Positions 1 through 10,016 of a stretch of 64,000 nucleotides of DNA are shown here, piece by piece; the stretch's first letter is position 1; every line of letters starts with the position of its first letter. This DNA comes from Diphasiastrum complanatum (taxonomy: Eukaryota > Streptophyta > Lycopodiopsida > Lycopodiales > Lycopodiaceae), in assembly GCA_029204225.1 (NCBI GenBank), contig MU831836.1, positions 1 to 64,000 of the forward strand. The letters are read 5' to 3'. Made by a program: the position numbers and the translations under genes. The notes beneath the pieces are model-generated. The model was not told the DNA's origin. It was given only the letters and a program-made list of their open reading frames with translations, and searched no databases.

Positions 1-415
1 TCCTCAACATAGGACGAACTATTATGGTTCTCCTGTCTGCTTTGAGCTTGTTTGTTTCTTAGGTTCTGGCGGTAGTCCATGGCTTCATGACCCTTCTTAT
101 GACAATGGATACACTCAATTTTTGGATTGAGCCAACACGAATATACAGTATGTCCTTCACGTTTGCATCTCACGCATGTCTGCTTGTCTCCACTCTATTG
201 TTTCAACCTTCCTTTGTTCTTCCATTTGCCTTTGATGGCTCCTTCTTGCTTGCTGGTCTCGATCCTGCTTTCGATCTGACTCCCTCTTAGGCTTGAATTG
301 TTTCTTTGTCTTCTCCTTGTTGTTGTAGAGGGCTTGGTCAGAAGGATCCTTGTGATCAAGGTGCTCTCAATCTTCAACTTCTTTTCAAATATCGACAACA
401 ACCTTTTCGACTGTC
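1..415 (-). mobile_element. LTR-retrotransposon gag 3' fragment with zinc knuckles
   Basis: Read on the minus strand, this segment encodes a strongly basic Lys/Arg/Gln-rich Gag tail followed by a CCHC zinc knuckle, CVRCKREGHTVYSC (about 176 down to 135), and a second knuckle-like module in which the last Cys is Tyr, CIHCHKKGHEAMDY (about 114 to 73). Such knuckles bind genomic RNA during packaging of retroelement particles. The frame carries stops near its upstream end, so it is decayed. It runs off the left edge of the window and is cut on the right by the copia LTR starting at 421. The long basic linker and paired knuckles suggest a Ty3/gypsy-type Gag rather than the copia Gags next door, but no other domain is available to decide this. 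Confidence 0.6.
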
Positions 416-420
416 ATAGT

Positions 421-1216
421 TGACAAGATTTCCAAAATTCACACGTGTGGGGAATGTCCACAAGTATGATTGATCTTGATTAAGCTTTGTGATTGGCACA
501 GTAACATGATTCTAGATTGATTAGCAAGATCTAGTTCAGAAGAAATGGCATAACCACAATCTAACATGCTAAGCAACTGAATATGATAGCAATGAATCAA
601 AGAATGAACACAAGTACAAGATTTTAGTGTATTAGCATTAGCTTCAACATGAGTTAGAGAGAGAAATCTAGAGAGGTAACAGCAAAATAGTTTAGATCCA
701 AAATGGTATGAGCTGTAGCTACAAAACTTTGGTACTTCATCATTGATTGTGAGGAGAGCTACACATATTTATGGAGTTTGAGGTAGCACAAGGTAGAACC
801 ACATCCATCCATTCCAAAATGACAACTAAAGTGACATCTAGAGTCTATGTGACATTTGTCACTTGCCATGCATGAAATTCTACCAACTTTTTACAAGTGT
901 GCTAGTTCTAACTAACAAAGTACAAACCATCATGCATGCGTCCATTACACTTTGTGCATGCCTTGCATGTCACTATGAATCACTTACAATTAATGCGTGT
1001 GAATTGCCACGAGTTTCTACAAGCATGACTTTGCTAATTCTATGTCTACAATTATATTCAAGTTGTATTCTTCAATCAGATATTACATAACCATGTAGCT
1101 CGAGTTCTATGTAGACCAAACTTGGCATTTTGCATTTATGAGACTACATACTTGCATGGTACAACATTTGTAGCAAGCCAAGAAATCAATGTGGATTGTT
1201 TTTCCAATTTTAAACA
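421..1216 (-). repeat. Copia A 3' LTR (796 bp)
   Basis: On the plus strand it starts TGACAAGATTTCC and ends TTTTAAACA, giving TG...CA ends in either orientation. It matches the LTR at 6662-7455 along its length with scattered substitutions and small indels. It contains the palindrome CACACGTGTG at 440-449. A purine-rich tract (minus strand) lies directly against its right edge, marking it as the 3' LTR. Confidence 0.88.
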
Positions 1217-1230
1217 CTCCTCCTAAAAAG
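1217..1230 (-). other. Polypurine tract of copia A
   Basis: The minus strand reads TTTTTAGGAGGAG directly before the LTR start TGTTTAAAATTGG. In LTR elements this purine run primes plus-strand DNA synthesis. The equivalent tract occurs at 7456-7470 next to the middle LTR and at 31321-31334 for copia E. Confidence 0.75.
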
Positions 1231-1249
1231 TAATCTATATTGATTTGAG

Positions 1250-1558
1250 CATGGATGAACCAATAGGCTGAACCATATAAATTCTTTTCTTCTAGATACC
1301 CATTTAGAAATGCATTAGAGACATCTAGTTGAAGAACTTGCCAATTGAAAAAAATAAGCAAGAGAAATTATGATTCTAATTGATATCATCTTCGCAACTG
1401 GGGCAAAGGTCTCCTTCATAATCAAGTCCATAAACGTGAGCAAAACCTTTAGCACAAAACCTAGCCTTGTACTTGTTGATTGTGCCATCTTGGATTATAG
1501 TTGACTCGAAAAAACCACTTGCAACCAATGATGTGGTTGTTGGATGGAAGATCCACAA
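1250..1558 (-). pseudogene. Copia A reverse transcriptase stub
   Basis: Minus-strand frames encode the start of a copia RT: a fragment with VASGFFESTI and KARFCAKGFAHVYGLDY (1558-1376) and then LQLDVSNAFLNGYLEE (1361-1250). The latter is the conserved RT motif with the first catalytic Asp. The coding sequence then stops matching RT at CATGGAT (1250-1256) and continues straight into the short 3' untranslated segment and polypurine tract. The YVDD-containing part of RT and all of RNase H are therefore absent. Comparison with region B (8585-8591 and 7488-7494) shows the break lies at a shared 7-base word. Confidence 0.8.
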
Positions 1559-1718
1559 GCTCCCATGTCTTATTGGCCATCAAAGCTTCATATTCCTCCT
1601 TCGTGGCAAGGTACCATTCCTTCGAGTTGAGTGCATCATATACATCCTTCGGCTCCTCATGAGAAATAAATAAGCAAAATTAGTGGAGTTGATTTCCACT
1701 TGCTTGCCTCTATCTTTC

Positions 1719-2926
1719 TTAGGTAAGCCTTCTAGACTCGGATCTTTCCCTTTGAGATCTCCTTGGTGAAAAGATTCGAGGTGACTCCTCCTCAATTCTC
1801 GGCCCCATCTCTTCATGATAGTCTTCAAGGGTGATGATTGGAGTATCTTTGTGAGAATCTTTGAACTCGGCCTCCTCAAGAATGTATTTTTGAGCTTCAT
1901 GGAATATAACATCCCTACTCTCAATTGTAGTTGAGGTAGAGGGAACATAGATTCTGTAAGCTTTCTTGTTGGATGCATATCCAACCATGATCCCTTTAAT
2001 AGAATCAGGATCATCTCTTTTCCTCGTTTCCAAGGGCATATTAACAAAGCAAGCACAACCAAAAACTCTAAGGTGATCTACCTTAGGTTTCTTCTTAAAC
2101 AAGACTTCAAAAGGTGATTTTCCAGCAAGTGCATTGTGAGGTAATCTATTGCACAAATAGTTTGCACAATCTATAGCTTCACCCCAGTAAGCAATAGACA
2201 AAGAAGCTGCTACTCGAATTGCTTTAGCACATTCACATAAAGATTTGTTTTTCCTCTCAGCTACTCCATTTTTAGATGGAGAATAAGCACAAGAAAACTC
2301 TCTCTTTATTCCTTCACCTTCACAGTATTCATGAAACTTGTTGGAGATGTATTCACCTCCTCCATCACATCTTAAAGCTTTAACTTTGAAAGAAAACTAT
2401 TTCTCAACATAAGCTTTGAAGAGTAGGAAGTGATAAAAAACCATAGCCTTTGAAGAAAGTAGATACAACCAAGTATACCTAGTAAAGTCATCAATATAGG
2501 TGACAAAACATGTTGTACCACCAATACTTTTAGAAGAGGAAAAATGTACATCTGAGTGTATAAGCTCCAAAGGATGAGTAGTCTTTATAAAAGATTTCTG
2601 ATATGACTTTCTGTGTGACTTTGCAATGGCACAAGCCTCAAAGGCTTGAAATCTTTAGAAAGAGACTTTGGAAAACCAATAGCCTTCACCTTCTTAACCA
2701 TAGAAGACATAGATTTAAAGTTAGGATGACCCAACCTTCTATGCCACAGCTCCTCCTTAGATAACAAAACAACTTCACAAAGGGTTGCATTCTCATAAGA
2801 ATTCAACTTAAAAATTCCACCACATCTAGATCCATCAGCAAGGATCTCATCATTTCTCTTGATAAAACAAGTATTGGAGTTGAACTTTACATCACAACCA
2901 TTATCAAGCAACTTTCCCACACTCAT
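1719..2926 (-). pseudogene. Copia A integrase, downstream copy (GAG-preintegrase to integrase C-terminus)
   Basis: Minus-strand frames give, in order, a protease C-terminal/GAG-preintegrase piece with ELWHRRLGHPNFKSM (2926-2585), an integrase core segment (about 2580-2210), and an integrase C-terminal region with DYWGEAI-like, CNRLPHNALAGKSPFEVLFK and a retroviral-type sheet ending near SRDVIFHE (2201-1719). Integrase inserts the cDNA into the host chromosome. The first segment duplicates 3885-4735 almost exactly. It begins abruptly at SVGKLLDNG, right where the foreign LTR 2931-3884 ends. Stops and frame changes make it non-functional. Confidence 0.8.
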
Positions 2927-2930
2927 TAAG

Positions 2931-3884
2931 TGGAATGACCATGTAGGAACTTTTATTTCTAAGCAAATACAATAAATGCAAGTAGACCCCTCTTAAAGAA
3001 AGTAGAGTGAGCCACCTTTTGATGGTGACCTGTAGTGGAGAGCAATATTCCACTTGTAATTTGTGAAATGTGGAAATTCCACTAGGATGCCACCTAAGGA
3101 GCTCTCTTGCTTATTTAAGAGACTCCCTCTTTGCGAAGAGGAGCTTTTTGCATTGTATCTACTCCATGCTTAATAAGAAGATTTTCCATGAGTTGATGCT
3201 ATACTAAGCTCCTTGATCATGTTGATTTTCTTGAGTGATGCCCCTATGATCATGCCCTTCCATTCATATTGTGTGTGGTTGTGGATTTAGAGTAGATTAG
3301 TGTTCTTGCTTTCCTAGTTGTGGATTATATTTCTTGTTTTCTTGTGGATTAATGTAGGAGCCAGCATTCAAGTAAACTAAAGAGGCTAGAAATGTGGCAT
3401 AAATCTTGCATATTCTCTAACATTCTAGTTCTTGATGTTCTTGGGATGTCCAAGAATCAAAAGGCTGGTTAGTTTCTTGATTCTTGGACTTCTAACATGC
3501 TGTAGATTAGTTCTTGTTTCTTGTTTATCAGTTTATGCAAATGTAGCTCAGTTCAGTGTAGTGTAGGATCTGATTTCAATCCGTTTTTAGAGTAAGTAGT
3601 AGTAGAAACTACTGAACGTTCATTGGTTTGCATGCTGATCTGTGAATGAGTGTTCTTGGCTTGCATCCTATGTAGAATATAAGTGCGTTCAAGAGTGACG
3701 TCCCTAAGTAGTCCTCTGACAGGCAGGACAAAGAAAATCCATACTACAGAGTCCTGGGCATTGTAACACATAAGAAATAGTCAAGTAATGCCCAAACGAG
3801 TCTGGTAACAGACAAGAAATAGATTTGTAAGCAAGAAGCAGAAAAGTAAACAACAGGTCCTCTGGAGCAGGGGATTTGTCAACA
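2931..3884 (+). repeat. LTR of the gypsy-like family, inside copia A (954 bp)
   Basis: The segment starts TGGAATGACC exactly where copia sequence stops and ends TTTGTCAACA exactly where integrase sequence resumes. It is clearly homologous to 20752-21692 and 53328-54268: shared blocks include GAGTGAGCCACCTTTTGATGG, TTCCACTTGTAATTT, and a TATA-like CTTGCTTATTTAAG followed by AGAGACTCCCTC. The plus orientation is inferred from the TATA position and from the 20.7-kb copy, where it is the 3' LTR of a plus-strand element. Flanking bases (TTAAG left, CTTAG right) are not a clean target duplication; instead the copia sequence on the two sides overlaps by about 850 bp. Confidence 0.85.
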
Positions 3885-4373
3885 CTTAGGTTTCTTCTTA
3901 AACAAGACTTCAAAAGGTGATTTTCCAGCAAGTGCATTGTGAGGTAACCTATTGCACAAATAGTTTGCACAATTTATAGCTTCACCCCAATAATCAATAG
4001 GCAAAGAAGCTGCTACTCGAATTTCTTTAGCACATTCACATAAAGATCTGTTTTTCCTCTCAACTACTCCATTTTGAGATGGAGAATAAGCACAAGAAAA
4101 CTCTCTCTTTATTCCTTCACCTTCACAATATTCATGAAACTTGTTGGAGATGTATTTACCTCCTCCATCACATCTTAAAGCTTTAACTTTGAAAGAAAAC
4201 TGTTTCTCAACATAAGCTTTGAAGATTAGGAAGTGATAAAAAACCATAGCCTTTGAAGAAAGTAGATACAACCAAGTATATCTAGTAAAGTCATCAATAA
4301 AGGTGACAAAACATGTTGCACCACCAATACTTTTAGAAGAGGAAAAATGTACATCTGAGTGTATAAGCTCCAA
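3885..4373 (-). pseudogene. Copia A integrase core, upstream copy
   Basis: The minus-strand frame of 164 codons carries the complete catalytic triad of a copia integrase: Asp in LIHSDVHF, Asp in ALRCDGGGKY, and Glu in SQNGVVERKNRSL, with DFTRYTWLYLL between. It is the best-preserved integrase core in the window. It ends at VLFKKKPK where the foreign LTR begins, so the C-terminal domain is separated from it by 954 bp and it cannot yield a whole enzyme. Confidence 0.85.
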
Positions 4374-4387
4374 AGGACGAGTAGTCT

Positions 4388-5125
4388 TTATAAAAGACTT
4401 CTGATATGGCTTTCCGTGTGACTTTGCAATGGCACAAGTCTCAAAGGCTTGAAATCTTTAGAAAGAGATTCTGGAAGACCAATAGCCTTCACCTTCTTAA
4501 CCATAGAAGACATAGATTTAAAGTTAGGATGACCCAACCTTCTATGCCACAGCTCCTCCTTAGATAACAAAACAGCTTCACAAAGGTTTGCATTCTCATA
4601 AGAATTCAACTTAAAAATTCCACCACATCTAGATCCATCCGCAAGGATCTCATCATTTCTCTTGATAAAACAAGTATTGGAGTTGAACTTTACATCACAA
4701 CCATTATCAAGCAACTTTCCAACACTCATTAAGTTCTTTGTAAGCTTTGGAATGAAAAGAACATTAGAAAGTGCAAGAACTTTTGAAGCAGCAAGTTTCA
4801 ATGGAATGTTGCCAATTCCTTCTATTGGGCACTCATGATCATTAGCTGTGTAAATAAATCTCTTGAGTCCTTTGAAAGGTAAGATTGAGTCAAATGACTC
4901 CTTTGAATAGCACATATGTGAAGAAGCTCCACTGTCTATGTACCAAGCTCCATCTTTCTTGGAAGGTGATGAAGAAAAACTGGACACCATGAGTGATCCT
5001 TCTCCATCACTTGCAGCAGAATCTTCTTCAATCTCTTTGGAGAGATTAGCTTGCTTGAGTTGGTTTTTCTTCTTGAAGCAATTAGAGGCATAGTGCCCCT
5101 TCTTGCCACAAAAGAAACACTTCAC
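4388..5125 (-). CDS. Copia A zinc knuckle, protease and GAG-preintegrase (open 245-codon segment)
   Basis: The open frame starts at the nucleocapsid knuckle CFFCGKKGHYASNC. It continues through an acidic linker into an aspartic protease with WYIDSGASSHMC (active-site DSGA), then a preintegrase zinc-binding domain with ELWHRRLGHPNFKSM. Retropepsin cleaves the copia polyprotein. The apparent Met is internal: in a working element this would be the middle of one Gag-Pol polyprotein, and the frame upstream (5140-5893) belongs to Gag. The segment ends at a stop before the integrase core at 4373. Copia G carries a very similar region. Confidence 0.82.
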   Translation of the reverse strand: MKCFFCGKKGHYASNCFKKKNQLKQANLSKEIEEDSAASDGEGSLMVSSFSSSPSKKDGAWYIDSGASSHMCYSKESFDSILPFKGLKRFIYTANDHECPIEGIGNIPLKLAASKVLALSNVLFIPKLTKNLMSVGKLLDNGCDVKFNSNTCFIKRNDEILADGSRCGGIFKLNSYENANLCEAVLLSKEELWHRRLGHPNFKSMSSMVKKVKAIGLPESLSKDFKPLRLVPLQSHTESHIRSLL

Positions 5126-5139
5126 TTTCTTCTTTTTGG

Positions 5140-5893
5140 ACTTTGAGTTAGAAGGATGAGATGTATCATCCTCTTCACCATCTTTGTCTCGATCTTTGGC
5201 TTTGTCTTTGTTGGATGCTTGAGAGAACTAATTCTTACTCCTTCCTTTCTGCTTGCCTTTGACAAAGAGGGCTTTGTCAGTTCCACCATGCTCGAGTTTG
5301 TTCATCCTGGAGAGTTTATGGCTTTGTCTAGATTCTTCAAAAATAAGAATTCCTTGGAGAGTTTCTAGATTAGGCAATTCCTCCTTAATAGCAAAAGACT
5401 GAACAAGATTATCATAGTCATCTCTCAAGCCATTCAGTATGACTTAAACTAGCTCATCTTGGTTAATAGTAACACCAACACACGAAAGCTCTCTATGTAA
5501 ATCTTTAACTCTCAGAACATAGTTAGATGCACTCTCTTCACTTTTTTGAAAACTTTGGAAAATTTGATTCCTAAGAGTGAGTATTCTAAAAGTATTCTTT
5601 ACTTCATAGATGATAATTAGTGCATCTCAAGCTTCTTTGGCTGTAGTGCAAGATCCTATCTCTCTCAGAATTTCATTACATACATTCATCTTAATGAAAT
5701 GTAGAGCCATTCTAGCTCTTTTCTTATACTTAAGAATTTCAGCCTGTGCTTGAGACTCCTCCTCAACACCAAGCACAATATCCATAACATCCTGGAGTAT
5801 CAAAATAGGCTCCATTCTGAACTTCCAAATTGAGTAATTAGACGTGTTTAGTCTTTCACTGGCTTCTAGAAGATATCCTCCCTGAGATGCCAT
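5140..5893 (-). pseudogene. Copia A Gag
   Basis: The minus-strand Gag starts MASQGGYLLEASERL at 5893 and shows the usual plant copia Gag (UBN2/DUF4219-type) order: NYSIWKFRME, a helical region with KYKKRARMALHFIK, then NQIFQSFQKSEESASNYVL and VILNGLRDDYDNLVQSF, and a basic tail into the knuckle at 5125. At least two stops interrupt it, for example after CTTAKEA. It is closely related to Gag of copia G (60341 down), which shows what the intact version looks like. Confidence 0.82.
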
Positions 5894-6648
5894 TTTAATG
5901 AAGACTTCTTAGTTATTGGACTGAGATATGTTTGAGCTTGTTCCAATTAGACTTAAAGTTGATGCTCTCTTTCACTATAGGTATTTTCAAGGACGTACTA
6001 CCTTCCTATGTGAAACACTTGCAACTGTATTTGAGGTGACTCTCAAATATTCCACAAAACAAGTTATCTAGATCAGACACACAAAGTGGATTGAGACACT
6101 TTGGCTAGTTTGAATCCTACTTTTGGCACGTGTGGAATGCTTCAAAAGAAAATGTAATTGACTCTCAAAAGGCTCAAAAGGTGTTCATTACTTCAAACTC
6201 AGTCTTGATCTTCAGTTTTTTGTGTAGGATGCTCAAAACAATGGATTCAGAACAAAGCAAGATTGAATCAAATCAAAATGTTGTCACTCGGATTTTGGAC
6301 CTATCCTTAACTTGTTTAAGAGCTAATAACTTTTGATAGACACATTAGATTGATTTGGTTTCAATTTATATGGAAAGTACAGATCATAAGCTTTTCATTA
6401 GTTATAACACTACTATCTTTGGATCTATAAGCAAGGAGAACAAAGAGACTGAAAATCTTTGATTTTCACACGTGCGGAATTCCAGAATTCTGTACTACCA
6501 CATTTCAGGTCTGAAAGATCAGTTTCAATCCGATTTGATCCAAATACACTTCAGAGAAAGGTGAGAAAAAGTGCAAAACTACTTTTTTGCTTGCTTTAGC
6601 TCTCAGTTTCTTGCAGAATCATAGATGTTAGCATGCAAAGCTTAATTT
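5894..6648 (-). other. Copia A 5' leader
   Basis: This is untranslated sequence between the primer-binding site and the Gag start. No ORF or RNA gene is recognised. It contains a G-box-like word TTCACACGTGCGG near 6468-6480 and a GAATTC-rich patch just after. Confidence 0.6.
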
Positions 6649-6661
6649 GGCTCTGATACCA
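6649..6661 (-). other. Primer-binding site, copia A
   Basis: The minus strand reads TGGTATCAGAGCC immediately after the LTR end TTTTGTCA. This is the standard plant copia site complementary to the 3' end of initiator tRNA-Met, where minus-strand DNA synthesis is primed. Confidence 0.92.
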
Positions 6662-7455
6662 TGACAAAATTTCCAATTCACACGTGTGGGGAATGTCCAC
6701 AAGTATGATTGATCTTGATTAAGCTTTGTGATTGGCACAATAACTTGATTCTAGATTGATTAGCAAGATCTAGTTCAGAAGAAATGGCTTAACCACAATC
6801 TAGCATGCTAAGCAACTGAATATGATAGCAATGAATCAAATAATGAACACAAGTACAAGATTTCAGTGTATTAGCATTAGCTTTAACACGAGTTAGAGAG
6901 AGAAATCTAGAGAGATAACAGGCAAAATAGCTTAGATCCAAAATGGCATGAGCTGTAGCTACAAAACTTTGGTTCGTCATCATTGATTGTGAGGAGAGCT
7001 ACACATATTTATGGAGTTTGAGGTAGCTCAAGGTAGAACCACAGCCATCCATTCCAAAATGACAACTAAAGTGACATCTAGAGTCTATGTGACATTTGTC
7101 ACTTGCTATGCATGAAATTCTACCAACTTTTTACAAGTGTGCTAGTTCTAATTAACAAAGTACAAATCATCATGCATGTGTCCATTACACTTTGTGCATG
7201 CCTTTTTTTCACTATGGATCACTTACAATTAATGCATGTGAATTGCCACGAGTTTCTACAAGCATGACTTTGCTAATTCTATGTCTACAAACTATGTGCA
7301 AGTTGTATTCTTCAATCTAGACATTACATAACCATGTAGCTCGAGTTCTATGTAGGCCAAACTTGGCATTTTGCATTTATGAGCTACATACTTGCATGGT
7401 ACAACATTTGTAGGAAGCCAAGAAATCAATATGGATTGTTTTTCCAATTTTAACA
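6662..7455 (-). repeat. Middle LTR (794 bp) shared by copia units A and B
   Basis: The plus strand starts TGACAAAATTTCC and ends ATTTTAACA; it is similar throughout to 421-1216. It has a primer-binding site on its left edge (6649-6661) and a polypurine tract on its right edge (7456-7470), so it serves as 5' LTR of A and 3' LTR of B. The palindrome CACACGTGTG is at 6679-6688. Confidence 0.9.
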
Positions 7456-7472
7456 CTCCACCTAAAAATAAT

Positions 7473-8048
7473 CTATATTGATTTGAACATGGATCTTGGT
7501 ATAACTCCAAGATTGGCTCTATGCTTGATGAAGGAACTTTTGCTCAAAGGTTTGGTGAGCATATCATCAATACAAGATGATGTGTCGATGTGCTCCAAAT
7601 TGATTTCCCCTCCAATGAGCTTCTCTCTCACGAAGTGATGTGCAACTTCGATATGCTTGCTCCTTGCATGGAATATTGGGTTGTTGGAAAGGTCTTGAGC
7701 TGAAATGTTGTCGCACATGATCATAGGTAGATCCTATTCCAAGATTATCTTCAGCTCCACTAGTAACCTCTTGATCCAAAGCACTTCCTTTGTTGTTGTA
7801 GTGAGCACCTTGTACTCAGCTTCACATGATGAGAGTGATACAAGTATCTTCCTTTTTGGAAAGCCAAGATATATGACATAAGCACTTGTAGATTTCCGAT
7901 CTGCTCTATCACTTGCAAAATCCGAGTCAGAATAACCAATAATAAAAAGATCTTCAGTTTTATATAATAAACCAAAATCAAAAGTTGAAGATATATATCT
8001 AAGCACTCTCTTGGCCATTTTCCAATGATAGATAGTAGGATTTTGCAT
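7473..8048 (-). pseudogene. Copia B RNase H domain
   Basis: Two overlapping minus-strand frames (8048-7734 and 7724-7473) encode the copia RNase H: RVLRYISSTFDFGLLY, YSDSDFASDRADRKSTSAYV, SLSSCEAEYKVLTT, then MCDNISAQDLSNNPIFHARS and KHIEVAHHFVREKL. Catalytic Asp, Glu and Asp positions are present. The domain removes RNA from the RNA-DNA hybrid. A frame break near 7730 separates the last third. Confidence 0.83.
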
Positions 8049-8051
8049 AGC

Positions 8052-8723
8052 CTAGCTCAACTTATGAACACAAAAGCTTATGTCAGGTCTAGTTATTGTG
8101 AGCCAAATTAAGGAGCCTATAAGACTTCTAAAAAGTGTGATATCCACGAAGGATCTTTCATCACCTTTGTTAGAGTCCTTTACATTTTGCTCCATAGGTG
8201 TTTCTATACTCTTACAATTCAACATATTGAACTTCTTTAACATTGAAAGAGCATACTTGGATTGACATACAAAAGTTTTATCTTTAAGAAAGTCAATCTC
8301 TAATCCTAGAATTTTTCCAAGATCTTGCATCTTGAACTCTTTTCCAAGTGCAATCTTGGTTTCCTCAACTAACTTGATACTACTTTCTGTCAGAATGATA
8401 TCACCAACATAAATAAGAAGAATGACAATATCTTTATCAAAAAACTTGACATATAAGAAAGGATCATAGTTATCAAGATTAAATCCTAGTAACTCAAGAA
8501 AGGTGTTAAGTTTAGAATACCATGACCTTGGAGCTTGCTTCAATCCATATAAACTTTTGAAGAGCAAGCAGACTTTTTCTTTGTCATGGATGAACCCAAT
8601 AGGTTGATCCATATAAATCTCTTCTTCTATATACCCATTTAGAAATGCATTAGAGACATCTAGTTGAAGAACTTGCCAATTGAAAAAATAAGCATGAGAA
8701 ATTATGATTTTGATTGATACCAT
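8052..8723 (-). pseudogene. Copia B reverse transcriptase, active-site variant YVGD
   Basis: A 223-codon minus-strand frame covers most of a copia RT: LQLDVSNAFLNGYIEEEIYM with the first catalytic Asp, SLYGLKQAPRSWY, VILLIYVGDIIL, then LGKEFKMQDLGKILGLEI and GSLIWLTITRPDISF. The universally conserved YVDD reads YVGD (GGT in place of GAT), which removes a metal-binding Asp and should abolish polymerisation. The region upstream continues to the integrase C-terminus through a stop near 8723-8700, and RNase H follows downstream across one stop. Confidence 0.85.
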
Positions 8724-9600
8724 CTTTGCAACTGGGGCAAAGGTCTCCTCATAATCAATTCCATAAACTTGAGCAAAACCTTTAGCACAAAGCCTAGCCT
8801 TGTACTTGCTGATTGTGCCATCTTGATTATCCTTGACTCAAAAAACCCACTTGCAACCAATGATGTGGTTGTTGGATGGAAGATCCACAAGCTCCCATGT
8901 CTTATTGGCCATCAAAGCTTCATATTCCTCCTTCATGGCAAGGTACCATTCCTTCGAGTTGAGTGCATCATATACATCATTTGGCTCCTCATGAGAAATA
9001 AAATAAGCACAATTAGTGGAGTTGATTTCCACTTGCTTGCCTCTATCTTCATAGGTAAGCCTTCTAGGCTCGGATCTTTCTCTTTGAGATCTCCTTGGTG
9101 AAAAGATTCGAGGTGACTCCTCCTCAATTCTCGGCCCCATCTCTCCATGATAGTCTTCAAGGGTGATGATTGGAGTATCTTTGTGAGAATCTTTGAACTC
9201 GGCCTCCTCAAGAATGTATTTTTGATCTTCATGGAATATAACATCCCTACTCTCAATTGTAGTTGAGGTAGAGGGAACATAGATTCTGTAAGCTTTCTTG
9301 TTGGATGCATATCCAACCATGATCCCTTTAATAGAATCAGGATCATCTCTTTTCCTCGTTTCCAAGGGCATATTAACAAAGCAAGCACAACCAAAAACTC
9401 TAAGATGATCTACCTTAGGTTTCTTCTTAAACAAGACTTCAAAAGGTGATTTTCCAGCAAGTGCATTGTGAGGTAATCTATTGCACAAATAGTTTGCACA
9501 ATCTATAGCTTCACCCCAATAAGCAATAGACAAAGAAGCTGCTACTCGAATTGCTTTAGCACATTCACATAAAGATCTGTTTTTCCTCTCAGCTATTCCA
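8724..9600 (-). pseudogene. Copia B integrase C-terminal half and RT lead-in
   Basis: The 231-codon minus-strand frame 9533-8838 encodes YWGEAIDCANYLCNRLPHN, GKSPFEVLFKKKPKVDHL, RVFGCACFVNMPLETRKRDD, SRDVIFHEDQKYILEEAE and then the linker to RT ending TWELVDLPSNNHIIGCKWVF. An overlapping piece (8890-8702) continues toward RT. The protein is nearly identical to the A copy at 2201-1719. Upstream of about 9600 the integrase Glu motif survives as AERKNRSLCECA, but the central part with the second catalytic Asp is missing at the family junction. Confidence 0.83.
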
Positions 9601-10016
9601 TTTTCTCTACTAGAGACTTGAACTTAATGAAAGCTTCATAAACAAGACTTTTTTTTTTATAGTAACTCAATCCATGTGAATCTAGTACAATCATGTATAA
9701 AAGTTACATACACCAAGGCACCTCCATTACTTGCATGTGAAAAACTATGTACATCAGAATGTATGAGATCCAAGGGAGAGAGAGATCTTGAAGAAGATCT
9801 CTTGTAAGAAGATTTGTGTGACTTTGCAAGGCCACATGCCTCACACATCTTTCCACACTTCTTGAAAGCTCTTGGTAGGCCGAGAGCTAGTTCCTTGCTT
9901 GTCATTGACTCCATAGATTGAAGATTAGGATGGCCTAATCTCTTATGCCAAAGCTCCACTTGAGATAGCTCCTCCCTAGCCAAGTTCACACTTTCACTTG
10001 CAACATTAGCATCCAA
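9601..10016 (-). pseudogene. Integrase N-terminal part from a second copia family
   Basis: The minus-strand frame 10016-9657 contains the preintegrase motif VELWHKRLGHPNLQSMESM, a zinc-finger pair with CEACGLAKSH, and the first catalytic Asp in DLIHSDVHSFSHASNGG, followed by DCTRFTWIELL. After a poly-A-like run a fragment reading EAFIKFKSLVEK follows and then joins directly to the family-A sequence NGIAERKNRS at about 9600. The sequence differs clearly from the A-family preintegrase (for example KSMSSMVKKVKAIG there), so this is a different lineage. Confidence 0.78.

Larger units (their letters stand above)
421..7455 (-). mobile_element. Ty1/copia retrotransposon A (full LTR-to-LTR unit, defective)
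   Basis: This is an LTR-internal-LTR unit on the minus strand with 3' LTR 421-1216, polypurine tract 1217-1230, internal region, primer-binding site 6649-6661 and 5' LTR 6662-7455. Copia domain order is visible from high to low coordinate: Gag (5893 down), CCHC knuckle, aspartic protease with DSGA, GAG-preintegrase, integrase, and a stub of reverse transcriptase. It cannot be autonomous: Gag contains stops, the integrase region is split and partly duplicated around a foreign LTR (2931-3884), and most of RT plus RNase H is deleted. Five bases at its left edge read ATAGT; the right side is not genomic flank but a second internal region (B), so no target duplication can be tested. Confidence 0.88.
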
